Source: Akebia trifoliata
Lineage: Eukaryota; Streptophyta; Magnoliopsida; Ranunculales; Lardizabalaceae
Assembly: GCA_017979445.1 (NCBI GenBank)
Contig: CM030715.1
Span: forward strand, 34,965,756 to 35,029,755
DNA length: 64,000 nucleotides
Direction: 5' to 3'
Part shown: one piece after another, positions 12,163 to 24,268 of the stretch
Layout of the letters: each line of letters starts with the position of its first letter
Numbering within the stretch: position 1 is the first letter of the stretch
The notes under the pieces: model-generated
Seen by the model: the letters and a program-made list of their open reading frames with translations, nothing else
Database searches by the model: none
Told to the model about the DNA's origin: nothing
Program-made: the position numbers and the translations under genes

Positions 12163-12480
12163 ACGCACCTTCGATCACATCACCATCCTCTGCTGAAGGT
12201 GAAGGATGTAAATTAACGTAGCATGGATGGGTATCCTTTGATGAAGATGAAGGATGTAAATTAACCTAGCATGGATGATGGGCATCAGACCCATTTTGAT
12301 GGCGGTGATGCCCCTTTCCTAGATAAATTATCGGGTGTACAGGTTCCTATGATGTATGCTTCATATAGGGCCATCGGATCAAAATGGTTTGAAGGAAGGT
12401 CCATCAATATGATGGGTAGGAGTGTTTAATAGAGCTGGTTTCTTCTTGTTCTCAAGTGCCAAATACTGAAAAAAAAAAAG
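12163..12480 (+). other. Probable 3' UTR of the Tic22-like gene
   Basis: Non-coding sequence directly after the stop codon. It contains a short tandem duplication: GAAGGATGTAAATTAAC followed by TAGCATGGATG appears near 12199 and again near 12246. An A-run lies at about 12470. No canonical polyadenylation signal was confirmed. Confidence 0.45.
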
Positions 12481-15175
12481 ACTCGACATCATGTTGTACT
12501 GATCAGATTTCAAATATATTCATGGCTGGTCAAATCTAAACTTTAGCATCAAGAAGCATCTTAAGTGCAGAATTTGTGTACGTGTCATGTCTACACTTAA
12601 TAATCCCATCTGTTTGAGTTCTTTTTACAGTGATCATCATAATCATGGTGGATGGTGTAAAGGTGATTTTGTGTTACCTCTGACTACTCATCTCCTTTAC
12701 CTCACCCTACGCTCCATGCTTCCTCTGTTGCAGTGATACCGGTGTAGTACCTGTCAAAATCTTCCAATGATCAAGTTAGTTATCTTATTAAACAATAATG
12801 GACTCCCTTTTCTCGAACACCTTCCCTCAATTTCCTTTTCTATTTATAGTTCTTCCCAGAAATCTTTTTGAATAAGGGATCTCCAAGAAGGATTGATTTC
12901 CAACAAAGATCCTTAACTTCTAGGGGAAGTTACCGAAAGGGGAAGAGATTTGCGTTGACTTCATTATCTGTTTCTTTAATTCTTGGGATCTTCCTTGGAA
13001 TTAAGGGATCTGGGCTAATTTGGAGACAACCAATGATTCTACCTCGCTTGGATATTGAGCAGAGCTAATGTTTGAGCTCTGACCTTCTAGTGAGTTGGGT
13101 GCCCTAGTTACCACTTAAAAGAATTAACATAACTCAGCTCTGGTCTCCTAGTTTCACTCTTGGACATGTGCAGGGTCTAGATATTTACTGTTTTATTCCT
13201 CTACAAATGATATCATGCTAAAAAAGTCAAAATCCTAAAGATGTTTGCATTCATGTGATCAGGTTGATCATTGATCAATTTGGATTCTAAAATCTGAGTC
13301 TTACCTACAATACGATGTTTACGGTTTGGTTTGGAGTATGAAACTGATTCTCCAATAATTAGAATCTGAAATCAAATAATAACACAGAAACAATGAAGGA
13401 TCCCTTTCTCATGAGTTGGAATATGTTTACGGTTTGGTTTGGAGTATGAAACTGATTCTCCAATAATTAGAATCTGAAATCAAATAAAAAAACAGAAACA
13501 ATGAAGAATCCCTTTCTCATGAATTGGAATACGTTATTTTCCTTGTTTTCACAAAAATCGAGTCGCCCAACAAGATTCTGTGTTCTGGGAATCAGTTTCC
13601 AAAATCTGATTCTAACAATTGAATATCAGAATTTAACAATACAAACCAAACACCCCTTTGATTTTTTTTGCTTTGTGGGGCTGTCTAACTTGTTCAAATA
13701 CAGATGAATCTATTGTCACATAATAACTAACATTATGTAACAAAAATGCTAATTCCATCATTTTTATACTTTTGGAGCCTAAAAAGTAACTGTATCTTTT
13801 TGCCTCCAATGCCACGATAAGCCATAATGATGGAGATAGCACAAACGAAGGTCGAAAATGTCGAAGGGATTGCTACAACTTCACAATAATAATAATAATA
13901 ATAATAGATAAGAAAGAAAAAAAAAACAACCAAACAAAAAAGTGAACCTAAGTGATTGAGACACACGTTGTGGTGGTTCTAGTGCTAGTGTGGGTGCTCT
14001 CTATTCCTCCCCACCTCCTCTGCCCACTAAAAAGTAAAATTTGGTGGTCTCTCTCTCATACACATAAGTGGGTTTGAGTTTGGATTTGGATTTGGATTTG
14101 ATGGATGGGATGATAAAATCAAAAAAGAAAAAGTAAGAGAAGTTGCAATCTTTTCTATGATCGTAAACGTATCAACGAAGGACATGTTGTTCTATCCAAT
14201 TAAGGGTGTCAATTGATGCATTCTGATTCAAGTATCAATGTACCTAGACCATACTGAAATAATTGGCTTCTTTATTTTTTTGATGCTTTTTCTCAATTTG
14301 ATGTCAACCATGTGATATTAGGTATCCGTCTGTGTAAATGTTTTCTCAAAAGAAACTTGACATCATTAGGGTATCGCCGACAAATTTCATTTCTATTGAT
14401 TACAATTTTACTATTTAACTACTTATTCCTTTAATCTAACTAATGTGTATTTGATAATTAGTAACTCATTGAGCCTAAGCCCATGATTGCCCTTCAACTA
14501 GCAAATCAAATTCTCTCTCTTTCTCAAATTTATAAATGTGAAATTTAAAAGTCGAAACCTTTCGTTGAGTTGAGTTAGAATCGAATCAAAGTTTATTGGG
14601 AGAATTGTGATTCGTATCCATATGTTGGAGTTAAGAGTAATGTTGTTAAAGTGCATCTCATTAGATAATTTTGTTAGATCTATTTATTTGATTGTGAGAA
14701 TTATGGGTATCATGTGTGGGGGTAAGATAATGGATAGTTTTAAGTTAGTTTTTCTATTTAAATCCTAAACAGTATGAATGAAATTTATGGAGATAAAAAA
14801 AAAATATTAAATCCTTAATTGGATTGGAGATTCACCATCTTGAATTAATGGTTTAGAATATTGGATCTCCCTCAAATGAGATTAATCTCAATTTTTTTCA
14901 TCTTTTATTTTTTTACTTTTTAAGATCCAATCTACAAATTGAAACATTATTTTTAGAGTTCATAACGAGCCGAGCTGACAATGTTGAGTTTTGAGTCGAC
15001 CCGATGAGTTTTAGAGAAAGAATAAATAGTCGGTTGTGATCCCTACAATAGAACCACCCCACGACTTCGATTATTGGCGTCTCATATCTCTATATTTTAT
15101 GCTTCTACGAATCACATCAAACAATCAAAAGTGTGGCGTCATGTGTAGATAATATATATATATATATATATATAT
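12481..15175. other. Gene-poor spacer with a 108 bp tandem duplication and a possible small MITE
   Basis: No recognisable gene. A 108 bp unit is repeated in direct order at 13315-13422 and 13423-13530 with few differences. The pair lies inside a segment whose outer parts resemble inverted ends (GGTTTGGTTTGGAG near 13321 and CAAACCAAACACCCC near 13641), so it may be a hAT-type MITE with an internal duplication. A short frame at 12868-13068 has one hydrophobic stretch but matches no family I know. Confidence 0.45.
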
Positions 15176-15555
15176 GGAAATGTTCAGCACCCTAAGTTTT
15201 ACCACACATTTTAACAAACGTTTTTTGTCCTACATGGGTTAGAAGTTTTGGAATGAGCTGATTTTTGGTGAGGATGATCTCTATGATTAGAAGATCATCC
15301 TCCCCAAAAATCAGCTCATTCCGAAATGTTTAGCCCCATGTTTACATGTTGAAAAATCGTGGACCGTCCATTTTTTGTAAATCAATTTTGATGGGGTTAG
15401 AAGTTTTGGAATGAGCTGATTTTTGGTGAGGATGATCTCCTCACCATAGAGATCATCCTCACCAAAAATCAGCTCATTCCGAAACTTCTAACCCATGTAA
15501 GACAAAACGCGTTTGTTAAAGTGTGTGGTAAAACTAAGGGTGGCGAACGGGACCC
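15176..15555. mobile_element. Foldback MITE family 1, double-hairpin copy C
   Basis: About 380 bp and nearly identical to the copy at 11409-11789, differing at a few scattered bases. Both ends abut long TA microsatellites, which suggests a TA target. The similarity implies both copies moved recently relative to the other, more diverged members in this window. Confidence 0.88.
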
Positions 15556-17640
15556 ATATATATATATATATATATTTAGTAATCTTAACTAAATACAAAA
15601 AAAAAAAAAAAAAAACATTAAGAGAGAGAGAAAGAGAGAAAAGTTTTAAGAGTGAAAATTTTGACTGACCGACTTGAACTGAATTTTCAAAAGGCTTCCA
15701 CCTAAGAACAATGATGAATCAAGAAAGATCTCACCCATACCATATGTCTATCTATCTTTCAATCCAAACTAGTGGAGAAAGATAGATAGCTAAGCCCCTC
15801 CCTACACGTCTACATAAGATGGTCTCTCTCTCTCTCTCTCCACATGTCCACATGTGTAGCCGAAAGAAAAGAATAAAAAGAAAGAAAGGAAGGTAGAGAG
15901 CAAAGTTGGTGATGGTGGTGGTCCCATTCTCTCTGTCTATCTATTTTTTTTTCTTCTTTGCTTCCTTTAACGTAACGGTCTCTTCTTCATCCTTTTTTCA
16001 TAATCATCATCATCATCTTCGTCACTCGTGAAACTTCCATGGGTTTGAGACTTTGAGTTTCTCACACTTAAATGGACAAAATTCAAAGTCGATATAACAT
16101 CAAAAGTCACTAGATTAGACGGTCACTAGTCACTACAATCCAGATTCCTACACGAGTTGATGGTCTTTTGATTAATCCCTGTTCATGCGCCACTTTTGTT
16201 ATTCAATTTCAAATCCCATTTTCTGTCTCCTCTTGACCGAGTTAACTCGGATAAATACACATTTTGTATTTATTTATTATTTATATATTATTGTAACCTG
16301 GATTCATGGATGTTGATTGTTGAAGCGGAAGTTAGGGAAGTGAAACCAACACCTCATAATGAAATGTGCGTTGTTCCTGATTATCCCAATGAGTCAAATG
16401 TCGAAGTCTAAGTCTAGAATATGGGCACTCACACGCACTCATATAATATGCAAAATGTGATATAGGGAAACAACATGTGATCGGATGATTAGATGATCAA
16501 TTGAAGTCGTCACAATTAGATAACAACGATAGGTGCCCAACATGAAAAGAAGAGTTGCACAAAGTTTTGCAAATGTCACATGTTGTTCAATGTGATACAG
16601 GCTTGACAAAGCATGATGCAATCAAGACTTTTTTTATTGGAAGACACGCATATGCAATATTCACTATAAAAAGCCTTGTTAATATATTCAGATATTAGCA
16701 AACTTGATTATTAAAATTTTCGATGCAATTTCTTGCATTATTTTGAGATTTTCACAAACTGTTTGATCTTTGCAACATTCGAATTTCTAGGTGTGCCTGT
16801 AACACAACTTCTCCAACGTCTAAGTCAAGTTTAGTGTAAGAAATGACAGAATAACAATAAAGAAAAAAGAACGTACCTTTTGATGTGTTTGGACATGTAT
16901 TTATAAGGGTGGATCGTTAGGGTCCTCTACGATCAGGTTTTCTTAATCCATGGCAATATGATTTTAGAAAATAGGTCTTGATTGGAATGTATCCAATCAC
17001 GATCCTATCCTTATTCACTTCTTACTTTAGGAACTTTCCCTTATCAAAATTGTATCCAATTTTAAGGGATTATAGATGGATTTTTACCCTTTCAAAATCT
17101 ATGATTTTTAGGGATTTAGATCTCTATCTCGTATCCTTGGATTTGTCCCTCCCGACCATTTGAGGTCCCGTTCTATCGATGAATCTCTTCCAATTGTTCT
17201 AAGGAAATATATACTATCGAACTCGGATACACATTTTCAAAACTAGCCTAATTGCAAAAATCCAAATATGCCATGTGTCACTACCTGGTTCCTTATAAAA
17301 AATATCCTCCACAAAAATGTAGTCGCACGAGGGTCAACAAAATTATAGAATATAAATTCATAAAATTTAAAAATTAATATATATGAAGAATACTCGTTCA
17401 TTTGGCGCACTTTCCAAAATATCAATAAATTTTTTTAAAAAATCATTCATTTAGAATGGTCTTCGATAGGGTTGTCAATGTGTGGATTCAGTCTAGAATT
17501 AGCCTAGTCCCAACCAAACGTTAAAGAGATGGGTTCCCTTCCCTTAGACTAGACCTAAACTTTTATAGGATATGAATTGGCCAAACCCAAACGAGCTAGA
17601 GCCTACATTTTTGAGCTTTCTAAAATTGATTAATTTTTTG
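15556..17640. other. Intergenic spacer, no gene supported
   Basis: Holds an A-run near 15600, GA- and TC-rich tracts at 15615-15960 and a CAT-rich tract near 16003. Short frames at 16196-16411 (+) and 16439-16621 (-) show no domain or codon signature. Nothing else can be supported. Confidence 0.4.
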
Positions 17641-17651
17641 AGGAAAAAAAA

Positions 17652-17971
17652 TAGGAGCAGATCCTCTGTAGCCCGTCTTTCGTGTAGCTCTCTGTAACCA
17701 CAATCAACGGTTAAGGATGTGCTACATCATCATGACAGTTACAAAGAATCGTTTAAATTTAAGAGTCGACTGACCATCCATTTTCTAAACACTTGATCCA
17801 ACCAAAAAACATGTAAATTTTTTATATATATATATATATATTTTCAAATCTAATCTAAACCATAACTAGAAGAGGACTGTATTGTTATTTTTGATTAATG
17901 TGATGTTCTATAGTCAATAGAATAGGAGTTATAAAGAGCAAAAAATATGGGCTACCGAGGATCCGCTCCCA
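17652..17971. mobile_element. MITE with 21 bp inverted ends
   Basis: The left end GGAGCAGATCCTCTGTAGCC pairs with the right end GGCTACCGAGGATCCGCTCC (two mismatches). A-rich stretches lie just outside both ends. About 320 bp, no coding capacity. The superfamily cannot be fixed because no clear target duplication was found. Confidence 0.6.
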
Positions 17972-18079
17972 AAAAAAACACAAACCTTTTTATTGAATAA
18001 AAAATTATACATTACAAATTATCCCCAAAGAATGAACTTAAAAAAAAAAAAAATTATTCCTATTTTTCTAGGACACTCC

Positions 18080-18110
18080 AGTAATTTTTTACCAAATGAA
18101 TATATATATA

Positions 18111-18156
<46 letters not shown>
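18080..18156. repeat. TA microsatellite
   Basis: Long run of alternating TA between about 18100 and 18154, broken once by TTAT. Simple-sequence repeat with no further structure. Confidence 0.9.
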
Positions 18157-18158
<2 letters not shown>

Positions 18159-18396
18159 ATGGGCCAGATTGGACCCGGCACAATTAAACCGTAGCCCATC
18201 CCGAATTTAATGGGCTGAAAATTAATGAACCCGTAAACCCCTATTTTCGAACGGGCTGGGTTGGTGGGTCCAATTGATAGTCCTAGTATTTAGTGTTTTT
18301 CATAAAACTATAGTGCCCCGTGTTATGACATTGTTCTCTTTGTGTAATACGTGTTGATGACACATAGATTACCACGCCAGAGTTACAACTGTGTAA

Positions 18397-19023
18397 CACG
18401 TGAGCGCTTCCACGTGTCTCTCTTCTTGTTTCATTTCCACCAATTTCGTTCTAGCTGTCCAAGCTGTGCCGTTTTGCTTGAAAAAATCAAAGCATGATTC
18501 CACACGCTTGAATTTAATGCGTAGTCGCATCCACATCTACATCTTATAACAAGACGTTTATTATCCAATGATACTATGACACGTGGAAATAGAATGGGTA
18601 ACCTAGGGAATCAATTTCCCCAATATGAAAAACATAAAAAAAGAAAGAAAGGAACGAAACCGCTTGCCTAAGTAACAGGTACTTACTTACCATATTTCAC
18701 TGTCTATCTAACAAATATGGAATTTTCCTTAAAAATATTACAGCATAGTCAAAGACAGCCTGTCTGACATAAAGGTATCTATTGCACGTTAGTTACTTAA
18801 TCAACTACCGTTGAATAAGTCAAAAATACCTTTGACTTTATACATCAACGACGTCTGATTCTTTAATCTGTATGGCTAAATTCACCCAAACAAAACCTCA
18901 TCATTAAAGGAAAATTAGATACTCGAGACTCGGTGCATGCAAGTTGGGTGGTTTTTGTTCTTCAGTTAATTTCTTAGAGGAGTGGTGGGGTCCACTGAAT
19001 TTGCCTCGTGTATTTGCCACGTG
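18397..19023. promoter_or_regulatory. Cluster of four perfect G-boxes
   Basis: CACGTG occurs at 18397-18402, 18411-18416, 18580-18585 and 19018-19023. G-boxes bind bZIP and bHLH factors, including ABA-responsive ones. The cluster lies 1.7-2.3 kb upstream of the IIe WRKY start codon, and no other gene is nearer. The link to that gene is inferred. Confidence 0.4.
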
Positions 19024-20407
19024 GACTTATCTCCTATTTGCCATTACCACGCGGTTTAACCGTGGGAACTCTTGCAACCGTCCATCACCCACCGGTTAAC
19101 GTGCCGCACACAAGTGGCTTTTTTTTTTCTTTAAATTTATAAAATTGTGGTCCCTACTTCCTACTCTAGCAAACCCTCCTTTCACACGCGCACGTATTGG
19201 CGATAGAGCGATAGCGACGCTCTTCACGTCTGTGCAGGCGCAGCGATTGGCGCTCTGTAGCTGTTGCAGCCTTTAATTTCAATTATTTTTTTAGAGTTCG
19301 TGATCCTGTACTACATTATACCATTTATTAGCCTTACGTGGCACCCATTCGAGCTACTTAACAAGGAATTTTTAACTCATTTTCATCAATGCATCAAATC
19401 AGATAATTTTAGCCGTTTGATTTGAGAATATAAATGGTATATCTGCACAGAGAATAGACGCGAAGATGGATATCTACCAAACTCATCGAGTACAAGTTCC
19501 GTACTTTTATCAGTAATTTTGTAAACCTCCTTTAAGTTTTAATAAATATTTAAGACACCCTTTGTCTTCAAACAGATGACATGCCTCTCCAGTGTCCACC
19601 ATGTCTCCTCCAAGATTTTAAAAAACTAAAATAAATAAAAACCAATACAGCCAATCTTCAACTTCTTAGCAAAAACCCTTTATTTTTCTCTAAAAAAATG
19701 TCACCATCTTCTACCTCGAGATTTATTTATAAGATCACAACTTGGTTTTTACTCGATTTCTTTATTGTTTAGTTTGTAAATTATTGAGAAGAAAATGAAT
19801 TAAGATTTAAGTTTGCCTTGCAAAATAAATTAATGGCTAAAGAACATGATCAATCAAAATTTCATAAAATTATATGAATAAGGGACTAGTCAATTAATTC
19901 GATGAACTGATGAATAGAAATCAAAATAATGAGATTTTTTAGGGGGTTGAAGATGTTGCATTTTGATAAAAATCCAAAACCATCATTTTGTATTTCTAAA
20001 AATTCTTGTGATCTTTTCCCAAAACTTTCATAAATTTATTCGAATTATTCAAAATAAAAATCTCGCTGAATAATTATCTAATCTAAATTTTATTACTATG
20101 CTGAAGATGATATTTGATTGTTTGGGAGATAAATGTTAAGCGTTATTATCAATAGGCTAAAGATGTGATGTTTTGCTTATTTTCTATAAGTCTTCGATTG
20201 ATGACAACGGTCAAGGGGTATGTCGAGTGTTTAAAAGGGGCATATCAAATATTTACGGAAATCCGAAGGGGGGTATAAAAAGACCCAAATTTTTATTTTA
20301 ATAATTTCTCTCGACATAATGGTCAGAGTCGACTCAACCGACGCAGGACTGAGGCGTGTGGACTTTTTCTAAGGACTGTCGATTGTCCTGACCTTACAAA
20401 ACCGCTA

Positions 20408-20742
20408 TTTGACATTTGTAAAAGTCAATGGAAAACCATAAGCGGTTTCTTTCGAGAGAGACTCTTAGAAAGAGATAAAAAGCAGTTTTTGGACCAGATC
20501 TCTCTCCTACATATATAAATAATAAAACCAGGCTTAGCTTCCTCTTATCTCTCTCTATCTTAATACCCCAAAGTCAGCGCCGTCCTTTGTCTCCATTTGT
20601 CTCGCTTTCTCTTTCTCTTTCTCCCTCGGATGCTTAAACAGGAGTTGTTGCAGCAAAAACAGATACAGAAACAGAGGTTTTGCTTTGGGTTTTTGCAAAG
20701 TTTGAAGATAGCCCGTAAATTTCGCGTCTGATTTGTCTAAAA
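20408..20742 (+). promoter_or_regulatory. Core promoter and leader of the IIe WRKY gene: W-box pair, TATA box, 33-codon uORF
   Basis: Two W-box cores face each other at 20409-20413 (TTGAC) and 20423-20428 (AGTCAA, TTGACT on the other strand). A further GGTCAA lies at 20209-20214. A TATATAAAT box stands at about 20512-20520, which would place the start of transcription near 20545. The leader then contains an upstream ORF at 20630-20731 (33 residues, Gln/Lys-rich). It ends 11 nt before the main ATG. W-boxes are the sites WRKY proteins bind, so auto- or cross-regulation is plausible. Confidence 0.5.
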
Positions 20743-22013
20743 ATGGAGGAAGATTGGGATCTACAAGCGGTGGTGAGGGGTTGTTGCAGCTCTAGCCCTA
20801 CTACCACAACTACCATGGCTACTACTACAAACATTGAAGATCCTTTCTCCTTCTTTGCTCCTTTTGATTTTAAACAAGAAGATGGTCTTCTCTGTTTTCC
20901 AGATCTCTTTGAAACAAGTACTGTTATTGAAGAACTCGAACAACTCTACAAACCCTTCTTCCCCAATTTCCAGCCCATCTCTCCTCAGAACATACCCACA
21001 CCCATTCCTCCAATAATCCTACCTCAACAACAACAACAACAACAACAACAGCAGCAGCAGCAACAGAGACAACAACAACAACACCAACAACCGAATCGTT
21101 CTCTTGTGGGGTCTTTTACTGCTTCTTCTAGCTCCCATCCTCAAACCCCTAGACCAAAAAGAAGGTCAGTTGTTTGCCGATTTGTTTTTATTGAAACAAA
21201 TAATAAATTTTATCGACACCAATGTCTTACAATCTCTTTAATTTTTACAGGAAGAACCAACAAAAGAAGGTTGTGTGCCAAGTACCTGCAGAGGGTCTCT
21301 CTTCTGATATGTGGGCTTGGCGTAAATACGGACAGAAACCCATCAAGGGCTCTCCCTACCCAAGGTGGGTTCATTAGGGTTTTATTCGATTTTTCTGATT
21401 AGGGTTTTTGTTTTTCATTTTGTCTGTTATATTTGTTCTGTTATTGAATCTAATTGAGCAATTGATTTGAAACAGAGGCTATTACAGATGCAGTAGTTCA
21501 AAGGGTTGTTTAGCGAGGAAACAAGTGGAGCGAAACCGATCAGATCCTGCGATGTTCATCGTAACCTACACAGCAGAACACAACCATCCAGTCCCCACTC
21601 ATCGAAACTCTCTCGCTGGAAGCACTCGTCAGAAATTCACTACATCTCCAAAAACTACAACCAACACCAAACCCTCTTGTTCATCTTCTTCTCCAACTTC
21701 AACAACAGATCTCTCTCCAACAACCCCTTTAACAACATCAATGGATGATGAGCTTATACAACAAAGCAAGCAAGAAAGCAGAGAAGACGAAGAAGGAGAA
21801 ATTGTAGAAGACGAAGAAGATGAGCTTCTCATCCCTGACACAGTAATGAGTGACGATTTGTTTATGGGTTTAGATGAACTCGCCGGACCCACCACCACCG
21901 GCGTCTCCTCTCCTTTCGACGCGTCGGCGTTCGATGACTGCTTGTCCGACCATTTTCCGACGAGTTTTCCCTCTTCTTGGTTCCCTAACGCCACCGCCGC
22001 CGGTGGAAACTGA
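20743..22013 (+). CDS. WRKY transcription factor, group IIe (WRKY22/27/29 clade)
   Basis: Spliced from 20743-21164, 21251-21364 and 21476-22013 to give 357 residues. The N terminus [14 protein letters not shown] is typical of this clade. A Gln tract lies at about residues 93-115. The DNA-binding domain has WRKYGQK at 164-170 and zinc ligands C184, C190, H214 and H216 in the C-X5-C-X23-H-X-H spacing of group II. The second intron splits an Arg codon inside the domain, at the position conserved in most WRKY genes. The acidic C-terminal region (about 260-300) includes the [24 protein letters not shown] segment found in WRKY22/27. In Arabidopsis these nuclear factors act downstream of MAP kinases in flagellin-triggered immunity. 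Length is closest to WRKY27, but the exact orthologue is not decided. Confidence 0.95.
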
Positions 22014-22200
22014 CTCGCCTGAAAAGTCGGCCATTAAGATGTCGCAACTTTCCTTTTTTTTTTTTTTTTTTTTCTTTTTGTCCGAAAAACAGAGCGAAAG
22101 ATCTGAGAGAGAGAGAGAGAATCTCTCTCCACCCACACTTGTTTTATAAACACCACCGTTACAAAGCTTAGAGAAGAAGAGTTATTCCATGTTTCTGGTC
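22014..22200 (+). other. Probable 3' UTR of the IIe WRKY gene
   Basis: Non-coding sequence after the stop with a T-run (22052-22071) and a GA repeat (22106-22120). TTAATAAGATAGG near 22208 could serve polyadenylation, but this is not certain. Confidence 0.35.
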
Positions 22201-22846
22201 TCATATTAATAAGATAGGCTCAGTGTATCTATCTCCTAGAATTTATGAAATGAAATTTCTTGATCGTTTATTTGATCGATTCTGTATTAAAAGAGTTATC
22301 GTTTTTGGGATATTTTATTGTGCATATATTATATTTAAAAGTTATCATCTACACAACTCTCATTTGCAGCCACATGGCACATTGTTTGGGATCTACCGAC
22401 ATTTGATATTTACTTGGTCCATCCACTCTTTGGTGGACCCACCCACTCAAAATTATTGTAATTGGTGATTTGTTCTACCCATGGTTCAAAAGAATTTCAT
22501 CAATGATCTCACAATAAACCCACCCCATGAAACCAAAAATGGAAAAAAATGCTTGATTGCAATGGTTATAGATTACCAATTTAGCTCTATTAGGACTACC
22601 AAAATGGTGTGTATGTACCCATTCGGGGTTAATTGAGATGGTGGAAAGCGATTGGGTGTGCTCCCTAGGTCATGACTTCGGGGTCTCTATATGCCCTTTC
22701 ACAGAAATGTGGCTACTTAAATGTCGTAACATGTGACAATGTGGACCCATGTTATAATGAGGAATGGTCCGTACGGCCTCAAGGAGATTAGTCTCACAAA
22801 AGGTAGGATGCTCCATTGATTATTAAAAAGAGTCGTGATAATTTAT

Positions 22847-22980
22847 ACTCCCTCTGACATACGCCCCCATTACAGAACCATAGATCATTTGCTTCTGGAT
22901 ACATAAAAAAAGATTTATGGTTCTACGATCCCAAGGCAATGATCTATGATTTTGTGATGAGGGCATATGTCCGAGGGTGA
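22847..22980. mobile_element. Short MITE, same family as 2691-2806
   Basis: Inverted ends: CTCCCTCTGACATACGCCC on the left, GGGCATATGTCCGAGGG on the right. Inner arms TAGATCATTTGC and GCAATGATCTA pair. About 130 bp, non-coding. Confidence 0.6.
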
Positions 22981-24169
22981 CATCAGAAAATCATTATTCT
23001 TTGAAAAATGCTTCTAACTATGAAAAGTTTTTATTTATTTATTTATTTATTTGTTTTGTTCAAAAGGGTATTTGGCAAACTTTTTAGGAGCGTTGCATAA
23101 GTAAAAAAAAAAAAATGGACAAAAGCTAGAAGCAGATTAGGCATATTTCAGAATGGTAATTACCTTATTGATGCCTGATAACTAAAATATTCCAAATGAT
23201 GCTATTAAGATTTTAAAATTTTTGGGTTGAGCAAGTGAAATTAAAAATAAGAAAATAAAACTTATGATATAACATTATATTTAAAAAAATTATTTCCCCC
23301 AAAACAATTACATCAAACAACAATTTTATAATCTCCATACCACTAATTTTGCTTTTAAATCTTTTGCTTATGTGATTCTTCAAAGTAGAATAAGCTCACA
23401 ACAAATCCTTATGGGGACTCTGGCTTGAGGAGCCTAATAATCTTTTAAAGTACAACTCAATAGACCAAAACCTAAGCTTTGGTTCTTAAGATAAAATAAT
23501 AATTAGCTTCGGTAACTCTTATTGCACTTCGATAATTAAGTAGATATAAATCTTGATTATAGTAAGAAAATGAGGATTGATTTTGTAATTCAACTTGAGA
23601 GGGTAACTCAAAAACTCATTGTCATGACAAGTGCAAGAATCGTAGATTTTTTCCCTTGGGATTCACAATTGCACATGTTTTATGGAGATGTACAGTTGTG
23701 TATCACGAGGGAAAAAATTACGATTTTTGCAGGGTACACATCAGTTGAGTCACCTTGTCAGGTTGAGTTACAAAATCATTACACTAAGAAAATTTGTTAG
23801 AGTGAATTGCATATTTTTTCAATATCTATTATATTTATATATTTTTCAAGGTTCTTTAGTGTATGCATACATTATGATGGGGTTTCGGAGCCGTAAACTT
23901 GATTAGCAACTGACCTCTTAGAACATCATATCTTGCCCAAATCGCTCAAATCCTAAATCCCTATGAATAGTCAACGTGGGGACTAAGACTCAAGACCTCT
24001 CCCTCTTTAGAGGGATACCTTGGTCACTAAGCCCAACTCTATATATCATGTTTTGTTATGCTTATATCATATTTGTCAAGGATTGTAACAAGTGACATCC
24101 TTCTTAAACTTTACATAAGCTTCTTTACACATTATAAACACATATCAGTGTTTGGTTGTAGTATCTTCA

Positions 24170-24268
24170 ATTCATCAAACTCATTACATGAAATGATTCA
24201 ACGGATTCTAAAACAAACTTTGAGATTGAGATCATGGGTTCAAATCCAACTTACCCATAAAAATAAAG
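24170..24268 (+). mobile_element. tRNA-derived SINE fragment
   Basis: Shares box B (GGTTCAAATCC) and the following CTTACCCATAAAA tail with the SINE at 9085-9172. Its box A region is degenerate and no target duplication was identified. Confidence 0.5.

Noticed and set aside
12868..13068. 66-codon frame with one hydrophobic stretch
   Set aside because: No ATG-initiated start, domain or splice context convincing enough; could be a relic, but nothing identifies it.
21629..22136. Minus-strand Ser-rich frames opposite WRKY exon 3
   Set aside because: Antisense shadow of the Ser/Thr/Glu-rich C-terminal exon.
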